A DNA stretch of 64,000 nucleotides from Oceanimonas marisflavi. Lineage in GTDB: Bacteria > Pseudomonadota > Gammaproteobacteria > Enterobacterales > Aeromonadaceae. The stretch is taken from NCBI RefSeq assembly GCF_003049725.1, contig NZ_QAGM01000005.1, positions 62,001 through 126,000 of the forward strand, written 5' to 3'. Each line of letters starts with the position of its first letter. The stretch's first letter is position 1. Shown piece after piece: positions 43,848-52,899 of this stretch. The notes under the pieces are model-generated. The model saw only the letters and a list, made by a program, of their open reading frames with translations, ran no database searches and had not been told where the DNA came from. Made by a program: the position numbers and the translations under genes.

Positions 43848-44969
43848 ATGAAAAAATGGACCCTGTCCATGCTGCTGCTGGTGATCCTGATCTTCGGCAG
43901 CGTCATTGGTTTTAACCTGTTCAAGCAAAACATGATGGCTCAGTATTTCGCCAATCAGCCGGTGCCCAGCTTTCCGGTCACGGTGACCGAGGTCACTCCC
44001 CAGGACTGGACGCCGCGTATTGCCGCCATCGGGTTTATCGAACCGATTCAGGGCATTAACGTCAGCAACGAGTCTGCCGGCATCGTCCGTGCCATTCACT
44101 TTGAGTCGGGCCAGCAGGTCAGGGCCGGCGAGGTGCTGGTGGAGCTCGACGCCGACGTGGAAAAGGCCAACCTGCGCAGCGCCGAAGGCCGGCTGCCGGC
44201 GGTGCAGGCCAACCTGACGCGCATGCGCCAGCTGTTTCAGCGTGGCTCCGTATCCAAGGGCCAGCTGGATGACGCCAATGCCAGCTACCAGGAACTGCAG
44301 GGGCAGATTGACTCCCTCAAGGCCACCATTGAGCGTCGTACCATTCGCGCGCCCTTTGACGGCGTCATGGGCATTCGCAACGCCTTTCTCGGCCAGTATC
44401 TGAACGCCGGCACCGACATTGCCCGACTGGAAGACATCAGCCAGTTCCGCATTCGCTTTACCATTCCCCAGACCCGCATCGCCGACATTCGCGTGGGACA
44501 GGCCCTGAACATTCTGGTGGATGCCTACCCGGACACCCCGTTTGAAGGGGAGATCACCGCCATTGAACCCCAGATCAATCCCGAATCCGGCGTGGTGCAG
44601 GTGCAGGCCAGCATTCCCAACCAGGACGGCAAGCTGCGCTCGGGCATGTTTGCCAAGCTGGACGTGCAGCTGCCAGTGAAGGCCAGTCAGATCCTGGTGC
44701 CCCAGCATGCCATCAACTTCACCCTGTACGGCCAGACCGTATACGTGGTGAAGGAAGAAACCACAGACAGCGGCGAGACCGTGCAGGTAGCCCGCCAGCG
44801 GGTGGTGGAAGTGGCCGAGCGGGAAGCCGATATCGCCCGGGTGGTAAAGGGCCTGAAGGCCGGTGAAACCATCGTCACCTCGGGTCAGGTGCGTCTGTCC
44901 AATGGCAGCCGGGTCAAGCCGGTGGAAAGCGACGCTCTCGACACGCCTGAATCGGCCCCCCTGCTGTAA
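43848..44969 (+). CDS. RND efflux periplasmic adaptor subunit
   Basis: A 373-residue membrane fusion protein. An N-terminal membrane anchor (LSMLLLVILIFGSVIGFNLF) is followed by a lipoyl-like half (NESAGIVRAIHFESGQQVRAGEVLVELDADVEKANL), a coiled-coil hairpin, the second lipoyl half (RRTIRAPFDGVMGIRNAFLGQYLNAGT) and beta-barrel domains. It links the inner-membrane pump to an outer-membrane TolC-type channel, which is not encoded here. GCGGGAG lies 8 bases before the ATG at 43848. Confidence 0.94.
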   Translation: MKKWTLSMLLLVILIFGSVIGFNLFKQNMMAQYFANQPVPSFPVTVTEVTPQDWTPRIAAIGFIEPIQGINVSNESAGIVRAIHFESGQQVRAGEVLVELDADVEKANLRSAEGRLPAVQANLTRMRQLFQRGSVSKGQLDDANASYQELQGQIDSLKATIERRTIRAPFDGVMGIRNAFLGQYLNAGTDIARLEDISQFRIRFTIPQTRIADIRVGQALNILVDAYPDTPFEGEITAIEPQINPESGVVQVQASIPNQDGKLRSGMFAKLDVQLPVKASQILVPQHAINFTLYGQTVYVVKEETTDSGETVQVARQRVVEVAEREADIARVVKGLKAGETIVTSGQVRLSNGSRVKPVESDALDTPESAPLL

Positions 44970-44981
44970 GCGGAGAACCCC

Positions 44982-47900
44982 ATGCGTTTTACCGATATCT
45001 TCATAAAACGGCCGGTGCTGGCCGTTTCGATCAGCCTGCTGATCGTACTGCTGGGGCTGCAGGCCCTGCAGAAAATGCAGGTGCGTGAATACCCGGAAAT
45101 GACCAATACGGTGATCACCGTGAGCACCGGTTATTACGGCGCCAGCGCCGATCTCATTCAAGGGTTTATTACTCAGCCCCTGGAGCAGGCCATTGCCCAG
45201 GCCGACAACATCGACTTTATGACCTCGTCGAGCAGCAACGGCAGCTCCAAAATCACGGTGCAGATGAAGCTCAACACCGACTCCAACGCGGCCCTGTCGG
45301 ACATACTGGCCCGGGTCAACTCGGTGCGCTCCCAGCTGCCCCGGGAAGCGGAAGACCCCAGCCTGGAGATGACCACGGGGGCGTCCACCTCCATTATGTA
45401 CATTTCCTTCAGCAGTAAGCAGCTCAACGCGCCCCAGATCAACGACTATCTGGAGCGGGTGGTGCGGCCGCAGTTCTACTCGGTGGACGGCGTGGCCAAG
45501 ATCAACCTGTTTGGCGGCGCCAAGTTCGCCTTGCGCATCTGGATTGATCCGCTGCGGCTGGCCGCCCACAAGCTGACCGCTCCCGAGGTGCTGTCGGTGC
45601 TGCAGGCCAACAACTACCAGGCCGCCGCCGGCCAGTCCACCGGCTATTACATGCTCTATAACAGCGACATTAATACCCAGGTGGAAACCGCCGAAGAGCT
45701 GGAATCCCTGGTGATCGCCACCCGGGATGACGCCGTGGTGCGCCTGCGCGACGTGGCCAGAGTGTCACTGGAAAAGAGCCACGACGTGGTGCGCGCCCTG
45801 GCCGACGGTCAGCCGGCGGTGATCATCGGCGTGGATCCCACTCCTTCTGCCAACCCGCTGACCGTGGCCGAGAACGTGCGCACCATGCTGCCGGATCTCG
45901 AACGCAACATGCCCGACACCATCAAGATGAAGCTCCTGTATGACGCCACCGACGCCATCAACGAGTCCATTCACGAGGTGGTGAAGACCATTCTGGAAGC
46001 CTCGCTGATCGTGGTGGTGGTGATCACCCTGTTCCTGGGCTCGCTGCGGGCGGTGCTGATCCCCATTATCACCATTCCGCTGTCGCTGATCGGTGTGGCC
46101 ATTCTGATGAGCCTGTTCGGTTTCAGCATCAATCTGATGACCCTGCTGGCCATGGTACTGGCCATCGGCCTGGTGGTGGACGATGCCATCGTCGTGGTGG
46201 AAAACGTCGACCGGCATATCAAGGCCGGCGAATCCCCCTACCGGGCCGCCATTCTCGGTACCCGGGAAATTGCGGTGCCGGTGATCACCATGACCATCAC
46301 CCTGGCGGCGGTGTACGCCCCCATCGCCCTGATGAGCGGCATTACCGGCTCCCTGTTCAAGGAATTTGCCCTCACCCTGGCCGGGGCCGTGTTTATCTCC
46401 GGCATAGTGGCGCTGACCCTGTCACCCATGATGTGCTCCAAACTGCTCAAGCCCCACGACAACCCCAATCGCTTTGAGCAGGGGGTGGAAAACACCCTGG
46501 ATCGCCTGACCGACGGCTATGCCCGCATGCTGGATGCGGTGCTGGCCAAACGCGCCGTGGTCATCGCCTTTGCCCTGCTGGTGTTTGGCTCCATGCCGGT
46601 GCTGTTCAGCTTTATTCCCAGTGAACTGGCCCCGAACGAAGACAAGGGCGCCTTTCTGATGATGGCCAAGGCCCCCAACACCGCCAACCTCGACTATATC
46701 GAGAACAATATGCGCAAGGCGGTGGAGGTGCTCAACAAGGATGACGCCCTGTCCACTTCACTGACCATTGCCGGTGTGCCCAACGCCAACCAGGGTCTGG
46801 CGGTGGCGGTGCTCAAGCCCTGGAGCCAGCGGGATGCCCAGAAAACGGTGATCGAACGGCTGACTCCGCCGTTGAAGGCCATTCCGGCGGTGGCCATCAG
46901 TGCCTTTCCGTTTCCCGAGCTGCCCGGGGCGTCCAGCGGCCTGCCGGTGCAGTATGTGCTGACCACCCCCAACAACTTTGAAAGCCTGTATGAAGTGGCC
47001 GCCGAAGTGCTGCAAAAGGTCAGCCAGAGTCCGCTGTTTGTATACAGCGAGCTGGATCTGGCCTTTGACTCGGGCACCATGAACATCAAGGTAAACCGCG
47101 ACAAGGCCGGCGCCTATGGCGTGACCATGCAGGACATCGCCCTGACCCTGTCCACCATGATGAGCGACGGCTACGTCAATCGGGTGGATCTGGACGGCCG
47201 CAGCTATGAGGTGATCCCCCAAGTGGCCCGGGCCGACCGGCTCAATCCGGACTCCATCAAGGACTACTACGTGCGCGCCCACAACGGCGACATGGTGCCC
47301 CTGGCCAACCTGGTGTCCATCACCATGGAAGCCCAGCCCCGCGCCCTGCCCCACTACAACCAGCTGAACTCGGCCACCATAGGTGCCGTGCTCACCCCGG
47401 GTGTATCCATGGGCGATGCCATCAACTTCCTGGAGCAGGAGGTGACCGCCGGGCTGCCCAACGGTTACAACCACGACTACCTGGGCGCCGCCCGCCAGTT
47501 CGTCACCGAGGGCAACGCCCTGTACATGACCTTCCTGCTGGCGCTGTTCATCATCTTCCTGGTGCTGGCGTCCCAGTTTGAAAGCGTGCGCGACCCCCTG
47601 GTGATCATGGTGTCGGTGCCCCTGGCCATTTCCGGTGCCCTGGTGGCGCTGGCCTGGGGACTGGCAACCATGAACATATATACCCAGGTGGGCCTGATCA
47701 CCCTGGTGGGTATCATCACCAAGCACGGCATTCTGATGTGCGAGGTGGCCAAGGAGGAGCAGCTGCACCGGGGCCGGGACCGGACGGAGGCTATTCGGGT
47801 GGCGGCCCGCATTCGTCTGCGCGCCATTCTGATGACCACCGCCGCCATGGTGGCGGGCCTGATCCCGCTGCTGTTTGCGGTGGGTGCCGGTGCCTTCTCG

Positions 47901-48059
47901 CGCTTTGGCATGGGCATCGTCATCGTCTCCGGCCTGAGCATAGGTACCCTGTTCACCCTGTTCGTGCTGCCAGTGATCTACACCTTCCTGGCGTCCCGCC
48001 ACCGTCCGCTGCCGGAGTTTGACGAAAGTCAGGCGCCCAAGGCGCTGGCCGGCCACTGA
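44982..48059 (+). CDS. RND multidrug efflux permease (HAE-1 type)
   Basis: A 1025-residue inner-membrane pump with 12 membrane segments in two repeats and two large periplasmic loops. The proton-relay aspartates are present in TM4 (LAIGLVVDDAIVVVENV, near residue 400). The N-terminus MRFTDIFIKRPVLAVSISLLIVLLG is typical of the MexF/VexH-like drug exporters. It lies 12 bases after the adaptor gene, under the TetR regulator. The substrate range cannot be predicted. Confidence 0.95.
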   Translation: MRFTDIFIKRPVLAVSISLLIVLLGLQALQKMQVREYPEMTNTVITVSTGYYGASADLIQGFITQPLEQAIAQADNIDFMTSSSSNGSSKITVQMKLNTDSNAALSDILARVNSVRSQLPREAEDPSLEMTTGASTSIMYISFSSKQLNAPQINDYLERVVRPQFYSVDGVAKINLFGGAKFALRIWIDPLRLAAHKLTAPEVLSVLQANNYQAAAGQSTGYYMLYNSDINTQVETAEELESLVIATRDDAVVRLRDVARVSLEKSHDVVRALADGQPAVIIGVDPTPSANPLTVAENVRTMLPDLERNMPDTIKMKLLYDATDAINESIHEVVKTILEASLIVVVVITLFLGSLRAVLIPIITIPLSLIGVAILMSLFGFSINLMTLLAMVLAIGLVVDDAIVVVENVDRHIKAGESPYRAAILGTREIAVPVITMTITLAAVYAPIALMSGITGSLFKEFALTLAGAVFISGIVALTLSPMMCSKLLKPHDNPNRFEQGVENTLDRLTDGYARMLDAVLAKRAVVIAFALLVFGSMPVLFSFIPSELAPNEDKGAFLMMAKAPNTANLDYIENNMRKAVEVLNKDDALSTSLTIAGVPNANQGLAVAVLKPWSQRDAQKTVIERLTPPLKAIPAVAISAFPFPELPGASSGLPVQYVLTTPNNFESLYEVAAEVLQKVSQSPLFVYSELDLAFDSGTMNIKVNRDKAGAYGVTMQDIALTLSTMMSDGYVNRVDLDGRSYEVIPQVARADRLNPDSIKDYYVRAHNGDMVPLANLVSITMEAQPRALPHYNQLNSATIGAVLTPGVSMGDAINFLEQEVTAGLPNGYNHDYLGAARQFVTEGNALYMTFLLALFIIFLVLASQFESVRDPLVIMVSVPLAISGALVALAWGLATMNIYTQVGLITLVGIITKHGILMCEVAKEEQLHRGRDRTEAIRVAARIRLRAILMTTAAMVAGLIPLLFAVGAGAFSRFGMGIVIVSGLSIGTLFTLFVLPVIYTFLASRHRPLPEFDESQAPKALAGH

Positions 48060-48079
48060 GCCAATACGCAGTAATGCAT

Positions 48080-48105
48080 AAGGGCTGCTTGGTGCAGCCC
48101 TTTTT
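48080..48105 (+). terminator. Rho-independent terminator after the RND operon
   Basis: AAGGGCTGC/GCAGCCCTT with a 5-base loop and a T-run, 20 bases after the permease stop. Confidence 0.9.
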
Positions 48106-48129
48106 CATGTTCGGATCATCGAACCGTAC

Positions 48130-48831
48130 TCATGCCCTCATAAAGGCCAGTATCCAGCGTGCCAGCAAATGGTCATCCACTTCCGCGTTCAGTGACGCCA
48201 GCGCTTCCCGGTGACGATTGGGTGAAAAGCGTTCGAGCCGGGTCGCCATCAAGTCAGCCGAGTAGGGGCGGCTGAACTCTGGGTGACCCTGTATGCTCAA
48301 AAAGTGATCCTGATACTGCACCATATAAAAGGGGCAAAACTCGCTGCTGGCCAGAACTTCAGCATCGGCTGGCAAACGACAGACCTGATCCTGATGGCTG
48401 ACCACCAAATCCAAAGAGGGCGAAAAGGGTTCCATCCAGGGCTTTCGCTGATTGATCTGGTTGAACGACACCCCTATGCCCCAGCCTTTCTCCGACCTGA
48501 CTACTTCTCCCCCCAGGGCCTTGGCGATAAGCTGATGGCCGAAACAGATCCCCACCAACTTACGCTTTTCCTGATACAGCAGAGCCACGAAGTCGGCCAG
48601 CCGATTACTCCAGCTCAGGCCATCGTTCACCCCATGGCGGCTGCCGGTGGTGATGTAAGCATCACAGGCACCAGGAGTCTCCGGCAATTCATTATCCAGA
48701 GCCCGGTACACCTCGAACTCCAGACTGCTGTCCACTGCGCTCAGCAACTGGCTGATCATCTGCGGATAATTGCCATGCCGGGGCTGCAGCTGATCCAGTA
48801 CGTCATCGCACTGTAAAATACCTATCTTCAT
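48130..48831 (-). CDS. Class-I glutamine amidotransferase-like hydrolase, putative gamma-glutamylamide hydrolase
   Basis: A 233-residue GATase1 protein with the nucleophile C96 (VGICFGHQLIAKALGGEV) and H183/E185 (IQGHPEF), a complete triad. Stand-alone GATases beside a glutamine-synthetase-like ligase hydrolyse the gamma-glutamyl bond at the end of glutamylated-amine pathways (as PuuD or IpuF do). Here the inferred reaction is gamma-glutamylglycine to glutamate plus glycine. It is the last gene of the catabolic operon, 19 bases after the alcohol dehydrogenase. A GMP-synthase-like annotation would be misleading. Confidence 0.85.
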   Translation of the reverse strand: MKIGILQCDDVLDQLQPRHGNYPQMISQLLSAVDSSLEFEVYRALDNELPETPGACDAYITTGSRHGVNDGLSWSNRLADFVALLYQEKRKLVGICFGHQLIAKALGGEVVRSEKGWGIGVSFNQINQRKPWMEPFSPSLDLVVSHQDQVCRLPADAEVLASSEFCPFYMVQYQDHFLSIQGHPEFSRPYSADLMATRLERFSPNRHREALASLNAEVDDHLLARWILAFMRA

Positions 48832-48850
48832 CGAAATTCCTTAACCGGCC

Positions 48851-50014
48851 TCACAGGGTACCGGTGATGGCATTACGACACAGTTGTTCATATTGCTCTG
48901 CCGTAAACGAGATGGGATTGCCACCAGATGACGGGTCGGCCACCGCCATGGCGCCAATCTGTTTGGCCCGATCCAGTTCGATGCCAATTTCGCCCAAACT
49001 GTGTGGGATGCCCAGTTCGGCTCTCAGGGTTAACACCCAGTCCAGAAAACCGTTAAAACCTCCGTGCTCCAGCCCCAGGTAACGGGACAAACGCTCGATA
49101 GCCGGCGTAATCGCTTCTTCATTTGCCTTGAGCACATAAGGCATCAGGATGGCGTTGAGCAAACCATGATGTGCGTCATACAGGGCTCCGATGGGGTGAG
49201 CCAGGGCATGCATGGCGCCCAGCCCCCGCTGAAAGGCAGTGGCGCCCATGCTGGAGGCCACCAGCATCTGACAACGAGCTTCCAGATCACTGCCGTCCCG
49301 CACCGCTCTCGGCAGATAAGTATGGATCAGACGAATGCCTTCAAGGGCGATCCCCTCCGCCATCGGATGATATCCGGGGGCACAGAAGGCTTCCAGATTA
49401 TGAGACAGGGCATCCATACCGGTGGCAGCAGTAATCTTGCCCGGCAGGCCCACCGTCAGATCGGGATCCAGGATCACCAGCGCTGGTAGCATCTTCGGAT
49501 GAAAGATAATGCGTTTGATATGGTTGGCCTGATCGGTGATTACCGAGGCGCGGCCGACCTCAGATCCCGTACCCGCAGTCGTCGGTACCGCCACCACCGG
49601 CGCTATACCCTTTCCTTTCGCCCGAGACCAGTTGTCCCCCACATCCTCGAAATCCCACAATGACCTGTCCTGGCCAACCATCAGTGCGATGGCCTTGCCC
49701 GCATCCAGCGCTGAGCCTCCGCCAAGGGCAATCACACCATCATGACTCCCCGCCTTGTAGGCGCCGACCCCGTCCTCGACATTTTCTCCAGTCGGGTTGC
49801 CCTTGATGGCGGAAAACACCGCTATCTTCAGTCCCTGCTCCCGGCAATCGGTCACGATGGCGGACACCATGGGCAGAGCGGCCAGGCCCGGGTCCGTCAC
49901 CAACAGTGGGGCTTCCATCCCCAACTGGCGGCAGGCGTCGGCCAGTTCCCTGATATGTCCACTTCCAACTTTTATCTGGGTCGGATAATTCCAGTTAGCA
50001 ATATAGGTGGTCAT
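48851..50014 (-). CDS. Iron-type (group III) alcohol dehydrogenase
   Basis: A 387-residue NAD(P)-dependent dehydrogenase. The nucleotide-binding GGGSALDAGKAIA is at about residue 98, and the metal ligands D201, H205 (GMDALSHNLEAF), H269 and H283 (GLGAMHALAHPIGALYDAHHG) are all present. In context it probably oxidises the hydroxyl end of a gamma-glutamyl amino alcohol to the aldehyde, handing it to the aldehyde dehydrogenase encoded 9 bases upstream. This is the step that differs from the putrescine pathway, which uses an amine oxidase. Confidence 0.92.
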   Translation of the reverse strand: MTTYIANWNYPTQIKVGSGHIRELADACRQLGMEAPLLVTDPGLAALPMVSAIVTDCREQGLKIAVFSAIKGNPTGENVEDGVGAYKAGSHDGVIALGGGSALDAGKAIALMVGQDRSLWDFEDVGDNWSRAKGKGIAPVVAVPTTAGTGSEVGRASVITDQANHIKRIIFHPKMLPALVILDPDLTVGLPGKITAATGMDALSHNLEAFCAPGYHPMAEGIALEGIRLIHTYLPRAVRDGSDLEARCQMLVASSMGATAFQRGLGAMHALAHPIGALYDAHHGLLNAILMPYVLKANEEAITPAIERLSRYLGLEHGGFNGFLDWVLTLRAELGIPHSLGEIGIELDRAKQIGAMAVADPSSGGNPISFTAEQYEQLCRNAITGTL

Positions 50015-50023
50015 GCTCTCTCC

Positions 50024-51415
50024 TCAGCTCGGCAGCTTGATATGAAATGACTTGGGTCGTGTCAGGCTTTCGTAACCCAATTTCGACAGAGTACAACCCC
50101 GTCCGGATTGCTTGACCCCGGTCCAGGCCAGAGCCGGGTCCAGATAGTCGCAGCGGTTGATAAAGAAGGTGCCGGTATGCAGCTGCTCGCCGAGGCTGAC
50201 ACCCGTATCGATATCCCGGGTAAAGATGGCTGCAGTCAGGCCGAAATCGCTGTCGTTCATCAGTGCAATGGCTTCCTCGTCGGACTGTACTTTCTGAATG
50301 CCGACCACGGGGCCGAAGGATTCTTCCGTCATCACTCTCATGCGGTGGTTGACTCCGGTCAGCACCTGCGGCGCCATATAGGGAGTGCCCGGTCGATCCA
50401 GGGGGAAATCCTCCGGTTTTATGTGCGCCGTTGCTCCCTGTGCCACCGCCTCGGCTATTTGTCCACGCACAAAATCAGCGGCGCCGGAACGTACCAGGGG
50501 CCCCAGAGTGGTCTCGGGATCATCGGCACGCCCCAGCTGGTAACCCTTGACCAGGGCGACGGCCTTGTCCACGAAGGCATCGTATACATCCGCATGCACG
50601 TAGATGCGTTCTATACCGCAACAGGACTGGCCCGAGTTAAAGAAGGCGCCATCAATAGCTGTATCCACGGCCTGATCAATATCGGCATCGGCCCGCACAT
50701 AGGCCGGATCCTTACCGCCCAGCTCCAGCCCAACGCCAATAAAACGTCCCGCCGCCGCCTGCTCGACTGCGGTTCCGCCCGCAACCGAACCGGTGAAGGC
50801 CACATAATCCACCTCGGGCGCCTGGATAAGGCTGGTGGTGTCGGGGTGAGAAAGGTGCAGATACTGGAACACACCTCTCGGCAGACCTGCTGCAGCAAAG
50901 GCTTCGGCCAGCCGTTCGGCACACAGCGGGGTCTGGGCCGAGTGCTTGAGGATCACCGTATTGCCCGCCATGATGGCCGGCATTACCGCATTGATGGCCG
51001 TAAGGTAGGGAAAGTTCCAGGGGGCGATCACCAGCACCAGGCCCAGGGCCTCGCGCTTGATGTAACGTTCGAAGCCGGGCTTTTCCGGCAAGCGCACCGG
51101 TGCCAGCGCTTCTTCCGCTACCTCTATCATGTAACGAGCACGCTCGGCCAGCCCATCGACTTCACCGCCGGCATAGCGAATAGGACGTCCCATCATCCAG
51201 CTGATTTCTTCGGCAATCGCCGCCTTGTTGGCTACAAAGGCATCTACCGCGCGGTGACACAGGGCCGCCCGCTCGGCTACCGGCACCCGGCTCCACTGCC
51301 GCTGAACCTGCTTGCCGAAACGCAATGCCTCTGTGATGGCCGCCTGGTCGGCGAAGGGGCGCTCCACATAGACACTGCCGTCGATGGGAGAAATCGTTTT
51401 TACCTTGTCGTTCAT
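50024..51415 (-). CDS. Aldehyde dehydrogenase
   Basis: A 463-residue NAD(P)-dependent enzyme. It has APWNFPYLTAINAVMPAIMAGNTVILKHS, FTGSVAGG, general base E231 (GLELGGKDP) and catalytic C265 or C266 (NSGQSCCGIER). In the operon it should oxidise the gamma-glutamyl aminoaldehyde to the acid, like PuuC. It starts 27 bases after the ligase gene. Substrate is inferred from context only. Confidence 0.93.
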   Translation of the reverse strand: MNDKVKTISPIDGSVYVERPFADQAAITEALRFGKQVQRQWSRVPVAERAALCHRAVDAFVANKAAIAEEISWMMGRPIRYAGGEVDGLAERARYMIEVAEEALAPVRLPEKPGFERYIKREALGLVLVIAPWNFPYLTAINAVMPAIMAGNTVILKHSAQTPLCAERLAEAFAAAGLPRGVFQYLHLSHPDTTSLIQAPEVDYVAFTGSVAGGTAVEQAAAGRFIGVGLELGGKDPAYVRADADIDQAVDTAIDGAFFNSGQSCCGIERIYVHADVYDAFVDKAVALVKGYQLGRADDPETTLGPLVRSGAADFVRGQIAEAVAQGATAHIKPEDFPLDRPGTPYMAPQVLTGVNHRMRVMTEESFGPVVGIQKVQSDEEAIALMNDSDFGLTAAIFTRDIDTGVSLGEQLHTGTFFINRCDYLDPALAWTGVKQSGRGCTLSKLGYESLTRPKSFHIKLPS

Positions 51416-51442
51416 ATGACACCTGACTCCATGCGAATAGGG

Positions 51443-52813
51443 TTAGATAATTTCGAAATAGCGATCCATTTCCCAGTCGGTAATATGTTTGCGGAACTCC
51501 CGCTCTTCCCATTCCCGGGTAGCGGCAAAGTGCTCAACAAAGGCATTGCCGAACATCTCCCGCGCCGCCTCCGACTGCTTCAGGCGTTGGGCCGATTCCC
51601 ACAGGGTGCGAGGCAGGTTGAGGTACTCGGGATGCTCCTGCTCGTAGGCATTGCCCTTGATCTCGGCTTCCGGTTCCAGCTTGTATTTGATGCCGTACAG
51701 GCCGGCCGCCAGCGCCGCAGCCAGCGCCAGATAGGGGTTGGCGTCGGCCGAGCCCAGGCGATACTCGACCCGCTGACTCTTGTTGCTGCCGGGGATCACC
51801 CGCAGGGCGGTAGTGCGGTTTTCTACGCCCCAGGTCGCTTCGGTCGGCGCCCAGAAACCAGGGATCAGCCGGCTGTAACTGTTCACCGTAGGCGCCAGCA
51901 TTGCCAGAAACTCCGGCATCAGCTTCTGCTGACCGGCGATAAAATGCCGCTGAAGCTGGCTCATGTTGTAGGTCTGACTCGGGTCATAGAACACATTAAC
52001 GCCGGCATCATCATAGAGAGAAATATGAATGTGACCGCTCTGCCCCGGATAGTCACCGGACCACTTGGCCATAAAAGTGGCCATCAGGTTGTTCCGCTGA
52101 GCCAGCACCTTCATAAAGGTCTTGAACAAGGCTCCCTTGTCGGCGGCACTTTCTGCATCATCCACAGCGATGGCCGCCTCCAGCACACCGGGGCCGGTTT
52201 CGGTGTGAATGCCCTCCAGGGGAAAGTCCATGGTCTCACCCAGATCCATGATCTGGTGATACAGCTCCGCGTGAACCGAGTTGCGCAACACCGAGTAACC
52301 AAACCAGTCGGGCGTCAGCGGTTCCAGATTGCGGAACCCTTTCTGCCGCACGGACTCGGGAGTCTCCTTGAACATGAAGAATTCATATTCCAGCGCTGCC
52401 TTGGCATTCAGCCCCATACTGTCGGCCATCTCCAGTACCCGCCGGAGCGTCCCCCGCGGGCAAATGGCCTCGGCCTGCCCGGCAAACTCGCACAGGAACA
52501 ACAGCATGTTGTCCTCCATCGGCAGTTCGCGACAGGTGTGAGGCAGGATGCGCACCTCGGCATCGGGATAGCCGTTATGCCAGCCGGTATACTTGACGTT
52601 GTCGTAAAGCTGATCCTTGGAATCCCATCCCAGCACCACGCTGCAGAAGGCAAAACCACCTTCGAGGGCCGAAAAGAACTTATCTTTCCTCAGATACTTC
52701 CCCAGCAACACACCATCCTGATCGAACACCCCCACCTTGACATGGGTGAGGCCCCGCTCTTCGACTATCTGGCGAGCCTGTTCTGCATTGGTTACCTGTC
52801 TTGGTTCTAACAT
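51443..52813 (-). CDS. Glutamine-synthetase-like gamma-glutamylamide ligase
   Basis: A 456-residue member of the GlnA/PuuA/IpuC group. It has the metal-binding E142 and E144 (LEYEFFMF), GPGVLEAAI, SGHIHISL and the nucleotide/glutamate block NSYSRLIPGFWAPTEATWGVENRTTALRVIP. It would join glutamate and an amine with ATP. Because it lies with an ethanolamine-type permease and an alcohol dehydrogenase, gamma-glutamylethanolamide synthesis is the best guess. The ATG at 52813 has AAGG 7 bases upstream. It is not the housekeeping glnA: no adenylylation loop or ntrBC is evident. Confidence 0.9.
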   Translation of the reverse strand: MLEPRQVTNAEQARQIVEERGLTHVKVGVFDQDGVLLGKYLRKDKFFSALEGGFAFCSVVLGWDSKDQLYDNVKYTGWHNGYPDAEVRILPHTCRELPMEDNMLLFLCEFAGQAEAICPRGTLRRVLEMADSMGLNAKAALEYEFFMFKETPESVRQKGFRNLEPLTPDWFGYSVLRNSVHAELYHQIMDLGETMDFPLEGIHTETGPGVLEAAIAVDDAESAADKGALFKTFMKVLAQRNNLMATFMAKWSGDYPGQSGHIHISLYDDAGVNVFYDPSQTYNMSQLQRHFIAGQQKLMPEFLAMLAPTVNSYSRLIPGFWAPTEATWGVENRTTALRVIPGSNKSQRVEYRLGSADANPYLALAAALAAGLYGIKYKLEPEAEIKGNAYEQEHPEYLNLPRTLWESAQRLKQSEAAREMFGNAFVEHFAATREWEEREFRKHITDWEMDRYFEII

Positions 52814-52899
52814 ATTGTCACCTTGATTCCTTGTCTGTGTACGCGCCAAACTCACTCTGGCCGTATGCTGGCCCGGTCAGGCCGGGTACATATATGGTG

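Noticed and set aside
50108-52810. A 900-codon open frame on the plus strand across the aldehyde dehydrogenase and ligase genes
   Set aside because: It is antisense to two complete enzymes with intact catalytic motifs. Long antisense frames are expected in GC-rich coding DNA, and its product has no recognisable domain.
51443-52813. Housekeeping glutamine synthetase
   Set aside because: Sequence pattern and length fit the PuuA/IpuC ligase group, and the neighbours are catabolic genes rather than ntrB/ntrC.
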